Of a stretch of 62,872 bases of DNA, positions 9,183 to 18,853 are shown piece after piece (the first letter of the stretch is position 1; the number at the start of each line of letters is the position of its first letter). Made by a program: the position numbers and the translations under genes. The notes under the pieces are model-generated. The model was not told the DNA's origin, ran no database searches, and was given only the letters and a program-made list of their open reading frames with translations. The stretch lies in the NCBI GenBank assembly GCA_003021305.1, contig PXQN01000066.1:1-62872 (forward strand), given 5' to 3'. This DNA comes from Halobacteriales archaeon QH_10_67_22. Lineage in GTDB: Archaea > Halobacteriota > Halobacteria > Halobacteriales > Haloarculaceae.

Positions 9183-9289
9183 TACGGTCGTGCGTAATTC
9201 TTTTTGTGCCCACGAAACAGACGACCGTCCTCGTGGTCCGAAACGCCGATCCGAACCGACACTGCAGAAATTAGTTACGCACGACCGTA
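9183..9289 (-). repeat. Family A inverted-repeat element, copy 2 (107 bp, reversed)
   Basis: The terminal sequences are as in copy 1, but the interior reads in the opposite direction (CCACGAAACAGA, then CGTGGTCCGAAACGCCG). TGA flanks both ends (9180-9182 and 9290-9292). The left TGA is the peroxiredoxin stop codon. It ends 56 bp before the HD-protein start. Confidence 0.92.
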
Positions 9290-9345
9290 TGACAGTCCCC
9301 GGGACAAACGCGGGACTTTTGAGCGCGCTGGTCCTCGGGAGGGAC

Positions 9346-10137
9346 ATGGGCATCAGTGACGGGTACGACCCCGACGGGGACCACGCGTTTCCGGACGAGC
9401 GCCTCGACGAAATCAGAACGTATCTCGACGAGGACGAGGTCGTCGGGGCGTATCTCGAAGCCCAGAACGTCAATCCCGTGGACCGCATGCAGTACAACGA
9501 CCACGGGACGAAACACGTGGGGATCGTCCGGAACCGGGCGCTCCAGCTGTACGACCTGTTGAAAGCCGGCGGTGTCGCGTTCGACGGCGCGTGCGGCCAG
9601 GGACTCGACGAGGCCGACGAACCCGTCATTATCTGTCTCGCGGCGACGCTGCACGACATCGGCCACGTCGTCCACCGCCACGACCATCCGTACTACTCGA
9701 TCCCGCTCGCGGCCGACGTCTTGGACCGGATCCTCCCGGAGTTCTACGACCCGGCGCCGGCGGTTCGTGTCAAGGGCGAAGTGCTGCACGCGATACTCTG
9801 TCACCACACCCCGGAGACGCCGCTGACGCTGGAGGCAGGGTGTGTCCGCGTTGCGGACGGACTCGACATGGAACGGGGTCGCTCCCGGAAGCCCTACGAG
9901 ACCGGACGCAGGGGGATCAACACGGTGTCGAGCCGGGCGATCGAGTCGGTGTCGATCCGGCCGGGCGAAGACAAACCCGTCCACGTCGAGATCGGCATGA
10001 CAAACGCCGCTGGCGTCTACCAGGTCGACGAACTCCTCAAGGCGAAACTCGACGGGTCCGGGCTCGAACCCTACGTCAAGATCGTCGCCGTCAACGTCCG
10101 GGACGGCGACAACATCGTCGAGCGGATCGAACTGTGA
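9346..10137 (+). CDS. HD-domain metal-dependent phosphohydrolase
   Basis: The 263-residue protein has an HD-superfamily signature. A first histidine lies in YNDHGTKHV, the HD pair is in AATLHDIGHVVHRHDHPYYS, and further metal-ligand candidates are in LHAILCHHTPE and RVADGLDMERG. HD proteins hydrolyse nucleotides or other phosphate esters with bound metal; the substrate here is unknown. The ATG at 9346 was chosen because the longer in-frame reading would start inside the repeat element. It has no operon partner. Confidence 0.85.
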   Translation: MGISDGYDPDGDHAFPDERLDEIRTYLDEDEVVGAYLEAQNVNPVDRMQYNDHGTKHVGIVRNRALQLYDLLKAGGVAFDGACGQGLDEADEPVIICLAATLHDIGHVVHRHDHPYYSIPLAADVLDRILPEFYDPAPAVRVKGEVLHAILCHHTPETPLTLEAGCVRVADGLDMERGRSRKPYETGRRGINTVSSRAIESVSIRPGEDKPVHVEIGMTNAAGVYQVDELLKAKLDGSGLEPYVKIVAVNVRDGDNIVERIEL

Positions 10138-10213
10138 AAGCGTTCCGGTAGTACCAGGAGTGTGTCATAGACTGTCACAATTATTTTGTACCGTCGCTCC
10201 CCAAAACAGTGGT

Positions 10214-10594
10214 ATGAGCCACACCCCGCTCGACGGGTCGACAGGCGGGACGCAGAACGGCGAAAACAGCGTCCAGAGGAGCGCGTCGGCCGGCGGGCTC
10301 GCGGAGACCGTTGCAGCGCTGGGCCGCGTCGTCGGTGGGGCGACGTCACAGGCGACAGACGGCGACGAACCGGGAGAGGACGACCGAGCGGCGTCGGTCG
10401 AACGGCCAGTGCCGGTCGGGGACGATACCGCCGGTCGACCGGCCGTCTCGGAGCGATCCTTGCCCGACGAAGCGGGGCCGGGAGAGCGGCCGGAACTGGT
10501 CGCGCGGTGGAACGACGACCGACTCACCCTGTCGGAGCCCGACGAAGCGGGGGCACAGATCTCCTCGGACACGTGGTCGGAAGTCGACCCCTGA
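10214..10594 (+). CDS. Hypothetical acidic protein
   Basis: A 126-residue reading frame begins MSHTPLDGSTGG and is rich in Gly, Ser, Asp and Glu. It is low in hydrophobic residues and shows no recognisable domain. The body (LAETVAALGRVVGGATSQATDGD, then PELVARWNDDRLTLSEPDEAG) has haloarchaeal composition and acceptable codon use, so I keep it as a likely real but unknown gene. Its TGA stop is the left flank of family A copy 3. Confidence 0.6.
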   Translation: MSHTPLDGSTGGTQNGENSVQRSASAGGLAETVAALGRVVGGATSQATDGDEPGEDDRAASVERPVPVGDDTAGRPAVSERSLPDEAGPGERPELVARWNDDRLTLSEPDEAGAQISSDTWSEVDP

Positions 10595-10703
10595 TACGGT
10601 CGTGCGTACCCAATTTCGGCAGTGTCGGTGAAGACCGGCGTTTCGGACTACGGAGAGGGCTTCCTGTTTCGTGGGAATAAAAAAAGAATTACGCACGACC
10701 GTA
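10595..10703 (+). repeat. Family A inverted-repeat element, copy 3 (109 bp)
   Basis: The ends are TACGGTCGTGCGTA and its exact reverse complement, with an interior in the same direction as copy 1. The left flank TGA (10592-10594) is the stop codon of the preceding gene. The right flank is TGG instead of TGA, so the duplication is imperfect here. Confidence 0.92.
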
Positions 10704-10770
10704 TGGTGGGCGCCCGGCGTTCGTTGACAGGACCGAACGACCTTTATTTCGAGGGGAACTGGCGTCGGCA

Positions 10771-11832
10771 ATGACCGACCAGTCCGAAGTTCGCGTCGGC
10801 ATCGTCGGGTGTGGAAATATCGGACGCTTTCACGGCGAACGGCTCCGGGGGACCCGAGCCAGGGTCGTCGGCGGGATGGACGTAAACCCGGCCGCACGCG
10901 AGGAGTTCGCCAGGGAGTTCGACGCCGACGCTTACGACGAGGCCGCCGCGCTGTACGACGAGGTCGACGCAGTGATCGTCGCGACACCGAACCGGTTCCA
11001 CGCCGAGTACACCGTTGCGGCGCTCGAGGCGGGGCTCGACGTGTTCGTCGAGAAACCGCTGGCCCACACGCTCGAGGACGCCGAGCGGATAGCGACCGCT
11101 GCCCGTGAGGCCGAGGGGTTCTGTTTCGTCGGGTTTCACACGCGCTTCGAGAACGAAGTCGAGGTCCTGACCGGGTATCGCGAGGAGGGGCGCCTCGGCG
11201 ACGTCACACACGTCGAGGCGAAGTACCTCCGTCGGCGCGGGATCCCGGGTCGGGGCTCCTGGTTCACCCAGGCCGACGTCGCCGGCGGCGGTTCGCTCGT
11301 CGACATCGGCGTCCACGCACTCGACCTCTCGCTGTACCTGCTGGGGTACCCAGAGGTCGAGTCGGTCAGCGGTGTGACCCGCTCGCAGTTCGGTGGCCGC
11401 GAGGACTACTCGTACATCGACATGTGGGGCGAAGACCGCGGCGCCGGCGCGTTCGACGTCGACGACTCCGCGTCGGCGCTCGTCCGGTGTGCCGACGACC
11501 GCACCGTCTCGCTGGAAGTCGCGTGGGCCGCCAACCGCCCACCGAAACAGGAGTACGTCCTCCGGGGCAGCGACGGCGGTGCCACCTACGACCGCAGCGA
11601 GGACACGCTGACCGTCCACGAAACCAGAACCGTCGGCGCGACACACATGTCCGACACGACTATCGAAACGCGCGGGAACGACGCTCACGAGTCCGAACTA
11701 GAGTACTTTCTCGACCACGTCGCCACAGGGTCCAGACCCGACCGCAACACCGTCGAACAGGGGGTGACTATCCAGCGTGTGCTCGACGCGATCTACCAGT
11801 CGAGCGAGAGCGGCAGTGCCGTCGAACTGTAG
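10771..11832 (+). CDS. Gfo/Idh/MocA family NAD(P)-dependent oxidoreductase
   Basis: This 353-residue dehydrogenase begins with the Rossmann motif VGIVGCGNIGRFHGERL. It contains the family signature FVEKPLAHT near residue 92 with the catalytic Lys, and the second-domain motif GGGSLVDIGVHALDLSLYLLG. Such enzymes oxidise sugars, inositols or trans-hydrodiols. The closest named activity I would suggest is inositol 2-dehydrogenase-like, but the substrate cannot be read from sequence. The gene is single. Confidence 0.9.
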   Translation: MTDQSEVRVGIVGCGNIGRFHGERLRGTRARVVGGMDVNPAAREEFAREFDADAYDEAAALYDEVDAVIVATPNRFHAEYTVAALEAGLDVFVEKPLAHTLEDAERIATAAREAEGFCFVGFHTRFENEVEVLTGYREEGRLGDVTHVEAKYLRRRGIPGRGSWFTQADVAGGGSLVDIGVHALDLSLYLLGYPEVESVSGVTRSQFGGREDYSYIDMWGEDRGAGAFDVDDSASALVRCADDRTVSLEVAWAANRPPKQEYVLRGSDGGATYDRSEDTLTVHETRTVGATHMSDTTIETRGNDAHESELEYFLDHVATGSRPDRNTVEQGVTIQRVLDAIYQSSESGSAVEL

Positions 11833-11904
11833 CAGCCCCGCAGGCACCGCGCGGACGTCCGAACACAAAAGCGAACGGAGACCACCGTCGGTCGGTGGGC
11901 GTCA

Positions 11905-11918
11905 TACGGTCGTGCGTA
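11905..11918. repeat. Solo terminal repeat of family A
   Basis: This is one copy of the 14-base end TACGGTCGTGCGTA with no partner end downstream; the rest of the element is missing. It lies 73 bp after the oxidoreductase gene and could be a deletion remnant. Confidence 0.75.
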
Positions 11919-12070
11919 TCAGTCAGCGGGGGCAGGGCGTCCCGGAAGGCTGCATCGGTCTGTCACACCTACACAGGTATAAAACCTGAACTTTCTCTCT
12001 GAATGAAGTTCCAGGCGCTGGTCGAGGTTCCACAAGAGCAAAGTCGTTCCGACGTGTACAGAATCCGATA

Positions 12071-12901
12071 ATGAGAGACCCGCGGGACGCCGACGACGAG
12101 GGGTCCGACTGTACAGTGGGGACCCAGTCGTCGGTTTTCAGAGACGTCCTCGGGTCGACAGTACGGACCGACGTGCTGGTGGCGGTCGCGGCGGACGCCA
12201 GGCCCACGAAACGGGTCGTCGAGACGGTCGACGCCAGCGAGTCGGCGGTCTACAACGCTGTCGACGACCTCAGGAATCAGGGGCTCGTACGGTCGGTCGA
12301 GGGGCGCTGCGAGACGACGGGGAGCGGACAGGTCGTCGCCGACCACCTCGAACACCAGTCGGAACTGTGTCGGTTGCTGTCCGAACCGTACTGGGAGAGT
12401 CACGACACGGCGGTGTTGCCCGAGCGGTTCCGACTGCGCCTCCCCGAACTGTCGGGCGCGGACGTGTTTCACGCGTCGGATACGGAACCACACGCCGTCG
12501 TCCGGGAGGTATGTGACCGCATCGAAACCGGCAGCCCCGACGTTGACGTCATCTCGCCCATCTACCAGCCCGAATACGAGGAGGTGATGCCCGACGCGTC
12601 GGAAGCACGCCTGTTGCTCGGGACGGAGGTGGTCACACGACTGCTCGCGACGGTCGACGACCCCGAGGAGGCCGGCGAGTTCGAGCACACCTCGGTCCGC
12701 ATCCTCGACGTCGACGTCGCGATGGGCGTCACGGACGAGCACCTGATGCTCTCGTTGCCGACGCTGGACGGACAGTACGACTCCCGAACCGAACTGTTCG
12801 CCACCGGCGAGCGGGCACTGGCGTGGGGCCGGGACGTCTTCGAGCACTACTGGAACCGCGGCCGGCCCGAGGAGGCGTTCCTCGCCGACTACGACTTCTG
12901 A
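12071..12901 (+). CDS. Winged-helix regulator, FilR1-middle-domain type (paralogue 1)
   Basis: The 276-residue protein has an N-terminal winged helix (residues about 25-85: VFRDVLGSTVRTDVLVAVAA, then ESAVYNAVDDLRNQGLV). The C-terminal domain contains PYWESHDTAVLPERFRLRLPEL and YDSRTELFATGERALAWGRDVFEHYW. The layout matches the archaeal DUF1724/FilR1 regulators, whose C-terminal domain is thought to sense a ligand. The gene at 59518-60324 is a clear paralogue with the same domain order. Target genes are unknown. Confidence 0.85.
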   Translation: MRDPRDADDEGSDCTVGTQSSVFRDVLGSTVRTDVLVAVAADARPTKRVVETVDASESAVYNAVDDLRNQGLVRSVEGRCETTGSGQVVADHLEHQSELCRLLSEPYWESHDTAVLPERFRLRLPELSGADVFHASDTEPHAVVREVCDRIETGSPDVDVISPIYQPEYEEVMPDASEARLLLGTEVVTRLLATVDDPEEAGEFEHTSVRILDVDVAMGVTDEHLMLSLPTLDGQYDSRTELFATGERALAWGRDVFEHYWNRGRPEEAFLADYDF

Positions 12902-12950
12902 TTTTGGCGAACCTAAAAACTCAAGGTGGTTCGCTCCAGAGACGGGTGTA

Positions 12951-13748
12951 ATGAGCAGGATCCGGTCGAGTGTCGACGGCGACGAGGCGGGCGAGGATCG
13001 GTCGGGAGACAGTCCGGCATCCGCGGCGGGTGTGGGCGACGACAGAGATGCCACCGGAAGCGACCGAGACGAGTACACGTTCGACGACCTCGCGGTCGTG
13101 ATGGGGACGTACAACGAGGCGGAAGCCATCGGGACGGTGTTGCGGGACATCGAGCGCGTGACCGACGGGCGGGCGTCGGTGGTCTGTGTCGACGGGTCCG
13201 ACGACCGGACGCCCGCGGTCGCCCGCGAGCACGGCGCCCGCGTCATCGAACAGGAGCCCCAGGGGTACGGTGTCGCGGTCCGTGCGGCCCTGCTGGCGGC
13301 CGACCGGCCGGTCGTCGTCACGACCGACTGTGACGACACCTACCCGATGGACGCCCTCCCGGAGTTCCTGTCGCTGGTCAACGACGGGGCCGACGTCGTC
13401 AGCGGCGACCGGATCTCGCCGGGCGCCGACGCGATGCCGACGCTGAACCGCGCCGGCAACCGCCTGTTCGCCCTGCTGGCCTCACCGCTGGTCGGTCGGC
13501 GCGTCCACGACACGACGACCGGAATGCGGGCCTACCGCCGCGAGGTGGTCGAGTCCATCGAGTGGACCGAGAACACCGGCCTCTCGGCCGAGTTGCTCAT
13601 GCGCCCGCTGTCGCGTGGCTACGACGTTCGCGAGGTCGAGATAGCCTACCGCGAACGGAAAGGCGAGACGAAACTCGACCCGTTCGCCGGCGGCCTGGCT
13701 ATCGCGACGTCGATCCTCCGGGTCGGGGTCGAGGAACGCCTGCGATGA
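12951..13748 (+). CDS. Family 2 glycosyltransferase (dolichyl-phosphate hexosyltransferase-like)
   Basis: The 265-residue protein has a disordered acidic N-terminus of about 45 residues and then a GT-A domain. That domain holds LAVVMGTYNEAEAIGTVLRDI, a DGSDD motif and TTDCDDTYPMDALPEF (DxD). A C-terminal GETKLDPFAGGLAIA resembles the DPM1/AglD-type segment. It probably transfers a sugar from a nucleotide donor to a lipid carrier or glycan at the membrane. It ends one base before the convergent PMT-like gene, which could use dolichol-phosphate sugars as donors; this link is inference. Confidence 0.87.
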   Translation: MSRIRSSVDGDEAGEDRSGDSPASAAGVGDDRDATGSDRDEYTFDDLAVVMGTYNEAEAIGTVLRDIERVTDGRASVVCVDGSDDRTPAVAREHGARVIEQEPQGYGVAVRAALLAADRPVVVTTDCDDTYPMDALPEFLSLVNDGADVVSGDRISPGADAMPTLNRAGNRLFALLASPLVGRRVHDTTTGMRAYRREVVESIEWTENTGLSAELLMRPLSRGYDVREVEIAYRERKGETKLDPFAGGLAIATSILRVGVEERLR

Positions 13749-13749
13749 C

Positions 13750-16011
13750 TCACCCCCCGGACGCGTTCGGGGCCTCGGAGGTGTTCGACGAGCGTACCGT
13801 CGAGGACAGCGAGACCCCCGCCGGGTAGTCCGCACCGTCGACGTAGGTTCCCTCGCGACCACAGTCGCTGGTCAGCCGACAGACGCGTTCTTCGGGCGGC
13901 CAGAGCGCCCTGACGCCGTCGTCGGTCCCGACGACCGTGAGCGTCTGTCGGTAGGTCACGGTGGCGCCGCCCGCCTGCGTGTAAGTGACAGACAGCGTCA
14001 GTTCGGTCGGGCCGTCGAGCGGGACGGTCGCTTCGTCGCTGAACCGCCGGAGTCGGTCGTCGTCGAGTCGTGCCGAGCCGTCCGCGAGTATCCAGCGGAG
14101 GGTCGTCGTCTCGCGGTCGACGCGGTCGACGCCGTAGAGGACGGAGGCGTTCTCGGTGGCCAGTCTGACGGTGGCGCTCTGGGCCCCGGCGACGACGCCC
14201 GTCCGGGTCGTGACCGCGAGTCGGTCGCCCGCCCGGACCGCGAGCGGTTCGAGAACTGGCGTGACCCCGTCGTCGTCAGGCGGCCAGTCGCCCCGATAGG
14301 TGAACCGGTAGGGCTGGCGGCCCTCGAAGGCCGCGAGGCTCGCCGCGTCGCCGGTCGCGTCCCTGTCGAGGGCGTACACCACGGGGCCCGACAGCGCCGG
14401 GTCGTTACGGAGTCGCTGGAACGGGTGGCCGAGCCAGTCACCGTACGGCGTCGGGACGAACACCAGGGCGTTCTCGAACGTGGTCGTCTCGAACGGTTCG
14501 TACACCGGTCCGACCTCGTCGCGGTAGTCGGCGTTGCGCCCGACCGGACCGCCGAGGGCCGCCGCCTCGATACCCCCGGCGACGACCAGCGACGTGACCA
14601 GAAGCGTGGCCACCAGCAGTGTTCGAACCCGCCGACCGTCACCCCCCGCGAGACGGCGACTGACCCCATCGACGACCGGACCCGCCCGGTCGGCCAGGGC
14701 CAACAGGCCGGCGGCCCCGAAGACGGCGACGGGGACCAGCAGGTCGAAGTGGTAGAACGGGCCGAGATACGCGACGAGGCCGTCGGTGGGGTCGGACAGG
14801 TCCGCCAGGACGTTACGATTTCCCCAGAAGAAGACGTTCCCGACGGGCACCGTGACGGCGACGCCGGCCAGCACACCGCGCAGAGTGAGGTCCGGGAGCG
14901 GGCCGCCGGTGCCAGCAGCCCCGTCCCCGCGCGACCGTCGCCACAGTGGCACCACCAGACCGACGGTGAGACCGACCGCCCCGAGGACGGTGCCCAGCGG
15001 TCCGAGCGGGCCCCACTGGCTGAGGAAGGTCCACAGCACCAGCCCGTTCGAGCGCAGGGCGAGTTCGGGCGTGTAGACGAGTTCGTGGGCGAGTATCCGG
15101 CGCTGGCCGAAGCCGACCCCGTCCGCGGGGGCGAACGCCTCGTACGGGAAGACCAGCGGGTCACCCGTGAGCAGCCAGTTGTACGACAGCGAGAGTCCGA
15201 CGAACCCCCCACCGAGAGCGGCGACGGTCAGCAGGCGGGCCGTCATGTCGGTGAGAGCTCGCGACCGGTCGGACCCGGAACCGGACGCCGAGGACGTGAC
15301 CCGTTCGCGCCAGCGGCCGACGAGCACGACGGTAGCGTGGCCGACGAACGGGAGCGCGAACAGCACCGCCGTGTACGGCCGCGAGAGGAAGGCGACGCCG
15401 ACGGCGAGACCAGCCAGCACGGCGTAGCGGCGACTCCCGCGGCGGAGTGTGCGGACGTAGGCCAGCGCGAACAGGAGGTTACACAGCGTCGTCGGCGCGT
15501 ACGCGAGGAAGACGCTGGAACTCAGCAGGAACAGCGGCGCCGAGGCGAACAGCACCGCTGCGAGCGGGGCGGCCCGGGGGTCGAACGCCTCGCGTGCGAG
15601 CAACCCGACCAGCAAGACGCTGGCGGTTGCGACGAGGGCCAGAACGACACGCGGAGCGCCGAGCGCGAGTCCCGGCGCGTACAGGGCGGCGGCGACGGGC
15701 TCGTACTTGGGGTAGAGACGGCCGCCCTCCTGGACGAAAAACCACGGCCGAACCGCCTCCGGGACCGGCGGTTCGAGCCACAGTTTGCCGTCCAGAAGCA
15801 TCGCGGCCTGCTGGAGGTAGACCCCCTCGTCGTGGTTGATCGAGTGGTGTGGAAAGAGGGTCGTCGCGACGACGTACACGCCGAGACCGGCAAGTACCGC
15901 GACGCCGGCCAGCGCGAGCGAGTCCCGCGACACGACGGCGGTCAGCGTCGAGCGGTCGGCCGACCGGTCAGCGATAAGGCGGGCGAGACGCTTGGGCCAC
16001 TCGCGGCCCAT
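13750..16011 (-). CDS. PMT/ArnT-like polytopic membrane glycosyltransferase
   Basis: The 753-residue protein has an N-terminal half with about ten hydrophobic segments. The first extracytoplasmic loop carries an acidic motif, HHSINHDEGVYLQQA, as in family 39 and PMT-superfamily enzymes that use polyprenyl-phosphate sugars. The C-terminal 250 residues form a soluble, beta-rich, extracellular domain. It starts 1 base after the ABC ATPase stop and is probably the last gene of the iron-transport operon. Specific donor and acceptor are unknown. Confidence 0.82.
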   Translation of the reverse strand: MGREWPKRLARLIADRSADRSTLTAVVSRDSLALAGVAVLAGLGVYVVATTLFPHHSINHDEGVYLQQAAMLLDGKLWLEPPVPEAVRPWFFVQEGGRLYPKYEPVAAALYAPGLALGAPRVVLALVATASVLLVGLLAREAFDPRAAPLAAVLFASAPLFLLSSSVFLAYAPTTLCNLLFALAYVRTLRRGSRRYAVLAGLAVGVAFLSRPYTAVLFALPFVGHATVVLVGRWRERVTSSASGSGSDRSRALTDMTARLLTVAALGGGFVGLSLSYNWLLTGDPLVFPYEAFAPADGVGFGQRRILAHELVYTPELALRSNGLVLWTFLSQWGPLGPLGTVLGAVGLTVGLVVPLWRRSRGDGAAGTGGPLPDLTLRGVLAGVAVTVPVGNVFFWGNRNVLADLSDPTDGLVAYLGPFYHFDLLVPVAVFGAAGLLALADRAGPVVDGVSRRLAGGDGRRVRTLLVATLLVTSLVVAGGIEAAALGGPVGRNADYRDEVGPVYEPFETTTFENALVFVPTPYGDWLGHPFQRLRNDPALSGPVVYALDRDATGDAASLAAFEGRQPYRFTYRGDWPPDDDGVTPVLEPLAVRAGDRLAVTTRTGVVAGAQSATVRLATENASVLYGVDRVDRETTTLRWILADGSARLDDDRLRRFSDEATVPLDGPTELTLSVTYTQAGGATVTYRQTLTVVGTDDGVRALWPPEERVCRLTSDCGREGTYVDGADYPAGVSLSSTVRSSNTSEAPNASGG

Positions 16012-16012
16012 C

Positions 16013-17233
16013 TCAGTCGGTCAGGTCCGGGGGAGACCCGTCGGTGCCGTCGGCCGGGGCCCCGACGCTCTCGTCGTCGTCGGAGGGAGCGTCGCGGCCA
16101 TCGAGCCGTCCGTCCTCGGGGACCGCCTGCATTCCCTGGGGGAACCACGAGAGTTCGTGGTCGGCGTCGAGTTCGACCCGTACCGGTTCGTCCCGGGGGA
16201 CCTCGTGTTCGTGGTTGTGGGTACAGCCGACGACGTCCCCGCTGTCGAGTTCCACCCGGTAGAAGACGTTCGGGCCCAGAAAGCGCCGGTGGACGACGTC
16301 GCCGTTGGCCCGGATGTCGGGAACCGCCGCGACGGACACGTCGTCCGGACGAACCAGGAGGTCGACCTCGGCGCCGTCGTACACGTCGGTCAGCCCGTGG
16401 ACGCGCTCGACCGGTACTTTCCCGAGTCCGGTGTCGACGTAGTCGCCCCGGATGACCCCGGAGACGAAGCTGGCGTGCCCGAGGAAACTCGCGACGAAGC
16501 GCGACTCGGGGTGCTGGAAGACGCGTTCGGGCCGGCCGACCTGTTCGACGCGGCCGTCGTTGATGACCGCCACGCGGTCGCTGATCGACATCGCCTCCTC
16601 CTGGTCGTGGGTGACCGAGACGGCGGTGACGCCGGCCGCCTTCAGGATGGAGCGGACCTCCTCGCGCATCTCGACGCGCAGGTCCACGTCCAGATTCGAG
16701 AACGGTTCGTCCAGCAGCAGTAGCTGGGGTTCGGGCGCCAGCGAACGCGCCAGCGCCACGCGCTGCTGTTGACCCCCGGAGAGTTCGTCCGGGTAGCTGT
16801 CGCGGTGGCCGGTCAACCCGACGAGGTCGAGCAGTTCGTCGACCCGCTGGTCGCGCTCGTCGGCGGGCAACTCGTGCAGGCCGAAAGCGACGTTCTCGGC
16901 GGCGGTCTTGTGGGGGAAGAGCGCGAACTCCTGGAAGACGATGCCCACGTCCCGGCGCTCGGGCGCGACGAAGCGGCCGCTGCCGGCGACGGGGTCGCCA
17001 CGGAGCCGTATCTCGCCGCTGTCGGGCGTCTCCAGGCCGGCGATGAGCCGGAGCGTCGTCGTCTTGCCACAGCCCGACGGCCCCAGCAGCGTGAGCAGTT
17101 CCCCCTCCCGGACCGCCAGGTCCAGGTCCTCGACGACGCGCTCGTCGCCGTAGGACTTGGAGACGCCGTCGAGTTCGAGGACGGTTCGGTCGCCGCGCGA
17201 AACTTCCGTGTCGGAGTGTGTCCTATTCGACAT
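16013..17233 (-). CDS. Iron-type ABC transporter ATP-binding protein
   Basis: The 406-residue ATPase contains Walker A (GPSGCGKTT), the Q loop (VFQEFALFPH), the signature LSGGQQQR and Walker B (LLLLDEPFSNLD). A TOBE-like region with a long acidic tail follows. It belongs to the FbpC/FutC and thiamine group that pairs with two-domain permeases. The start is the ATG at 17233, which lies inside the end of the permease gene (11-base overlap). Longer in-frame starts are out of step with that coupling. Confidence 0.93.
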   Translation of the reverse strand: MSNRTHSDTEVSRGDRTVLELDGVSKSYGDERVVEDLDLAVREGELLTLLGPSGCGKTTTLRLIAGLETPDSGEIRLRGDPVAGSGRFVAPERRDVGIVFQEFALFPHKTAAENVAFGLHELPADERDQRVDELLDLVGLTGHRDSYPDELSGGQQQRVALARSLAPEPQLLLLDEPFSNLDVDLRVEMREEVRSILKAAGVTAVSVTHDQEEAMSISDRVAVINDGRVEQVGRPERVFQHPESRFVASFLGHASFVSGVIRGDYVDTGLGKVPVERVHGLTDVYDGAEVDLLVRPDDVSVAAVPDIRANGDVVHRRFLGPNVFYRVELDSGDVVGCTHNHEHEVPRDEPVRVELDADHELSWFPQGMQAVPEDGRLDGRDAPSDDDESVGAPADGTDGSPPDLTD

Positions 17234-18851
17234 GGTATCCCTCCATCGAGAGGATGACGAGCATCGAGACGGCCGAGACGGCAAGCAGCGTGAGCGCAGG
17301 GACGGCCGCCGACCCGTATGCGGCCGAGCGTTCGGCCCGCCAGACGAACGTGACCAGGGTTTCGAACCCCGCGGGGCGCAACATCAGCGTCGCCGGTAGT
17401 TCCTTCATCGTCGTCAGGAAGACCAGGGCGGCGCCGCCGATCTGGCCGGGCGCGATGAGCGGGAGCGTCACCGACCGGAACGCTCCCAGCGGGGAGCGCC
17501 CGAGCGACCTGGCGGCCTCCGGGAGCGCGGGACTCACCCGGAGGATCGACGCCCGTGTAGAGCCGACGGCCTGGGGGAGAAAGCGGACGACGTAAGCGAA
17601 CAGCAGGAGGGGAAACGCCAGCGCTGCACTGCCGTACAGCGAGTTGACGAGGGGGGTCTGGGAGCCGAGAAAGACCAGCGCGATGCCGACGACGATGCCG
17701 GGGACGGCGTAGCCGACGTAGGAGGCCCGCTCGAACACCGTCGGGAGCGTGCCGCCGTCGCGGGCCGACAGATGGGCGACCGGGAGCGCGACAAGGGCGG
17801 CGACGACGGCCGCGCCGGCGGCGACGCCGACGGAGTTAAGGACGTGTTCGAGACCGAAACGCAGCGACGCAGCCCCTGAGGTGCGGACCAGCCACAGTCC
17901 GAGCACCGCCAGCGGAACGACCAGCGCGAGGCCGGCGACCAGCAGACACGGGACGACGGCGACCCAGCGCCACCGACCGAGGCGAACCCGTGCGTCCGAA
18001 CCCGTGTGCCCTCTGGTCGAACTCACGCGCTCGCCCCCGCTGGATCGGCGTTCGACAGCCAGGATCGCGACCGTCACGAGCACGAGCACGACCGACAGCA
18101 GCGCCGCCGTGTCCCGGCCGAAGGAGTTGAACTCGACGTAGATGGCCCGGGTGAACACGTCGTACCGGAGGATGGCGGGCGTCCCGAAATCGGAGAGTGC
18201 GTACAGTGCCACGAGCAGTGCACCCGCCGTGACTGCCGGGCGGATCTGGGGCAGGGTCACGCGCCGAAAGGCCTGCAACCGCGTGTGCCGGAGGGTACGT
18301 GCGGCCTCGACGAGGGTCGTATCCAGTGATTTCAGTGCCGCCCGAGTCGTGATGAACACGTAGGGGTAGGTGTACAGCGTGATGACCAGCACAGCGCCCC
18401 CGAGCCCGTAGATGCCGGGGATCGACTCGACGCCCAGCGGGGCCAGCAGCGACTGGACTTCCCCACGCGGGGCGAACGCCGAGGCGAACGCGAAAGCGCC
18501 GATGTAACTCGGGATGACCAGCGGCATCGCCAGCGCCACGGTGAACAGTCGGCGAAAGGGGAGGTCGGTCCGAACGGTCAGATAGGCCAGCGGGACGCCG
18601 ATCAGTATCGACGCCGCGGTGACCGACGCCGTGAGGACGAGGCTGTTGAGAACGATACGCAGCGTCCGCGGGCGAAGGAGGATGGCACCGGCTCCGCCGG
18701 CCCCGACCACGCGGAGGCCGGCGTACACCATCCAGGCAAGCGGCGAGAGGACGACGACCGAGACCACACCGGCCAGTACCACGAGTCCCCACGACGGAAG
18801 CGTCCGTTCGTCGGAGACGTGGTCGGTGGTCGGTGCAGTCTCGGTGTCCAT
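17223..18851 (-). CDS. Iron-type ABC transporter permease (two fused domains)
   Basis: The 542-residue membrane protein has about twelve helices in two homologous halves. Each half contains a binding-protein-dependent permease EAA-like loop (LVEAARTLRHTRLQAFRRVTLP and LPEAARSLGRSPLGAFRSVT). This is the FbpB/FutB arrangement for ferric iron. It starts 3 bases after the stop of the binding-protein gene. The ATG at 18851 gives the natural N-terminus MDTETAPTTDH; longer readings enter the binding-protein gene. Confidence 0.94.
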   Translation of the reverse strand: MDTETAPTTDHVSDERTLPSWGLVVLAGVVSVVVLSPLAWMVYAGLRVVGAGGAGAILLRPRTLRIVLNSLVLTASVTAASILIGVPLAYLTVRTDLPFRRLFTVALAMPLVIPSYIGAFAFASAFAPRGEVQSLLAPLGVESIPGIYGLGGAVLVITLYTYPYVFITTRAALKSLDTTLVEAARTLRHTRLQAFRRVTLPQIRPAVTAGALLVALYALSDFGTPAILRYDVFTRAIYVEFNSFGRDTAALLSVVLVLVTVAILAVERRSSGGERVSSTRGHTGSDARVRLGRWRWVAVVPCLLVAGLALVVPLAVLGLWLVRTSGAASLRFGLEHVLNSVGVAAGAAVVAALVALPVAHLSARDGGTLPTVFERASYVGYAVPGIVVGIALVFLGSQTPLVNSLYGSAALAFPLLLFAYVVRFLPQAVGSTRASILRVSPALPEAARSLGRSPLGAFRSVTLPLIAPGQIGGAALVFLTTMKELPATLMLRPAGFETLVTFVWRAERSAAYGSAAVPALTLLAVSAVSMLVILSMEGYHVE

Positions 18852-18853
18852 CG

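Noticed and set aside
12903-12919. Fourth iron operator (TTTTGGCGAACCTAAAA)
   Set aside because: Only the right half fits CCTAA and the left half lacks TTAGG. It is more likely a BRE/TATA promoter of the glycosyltransferase gene.
14425-16455. A 676-codon plus-strand frame opposite the PMT-like gene
   Set aside because: The product is a low-complexity Arg/Gly/Gln-rich shadow. The minus strand has a coherent membrane protein with correct family motifs.
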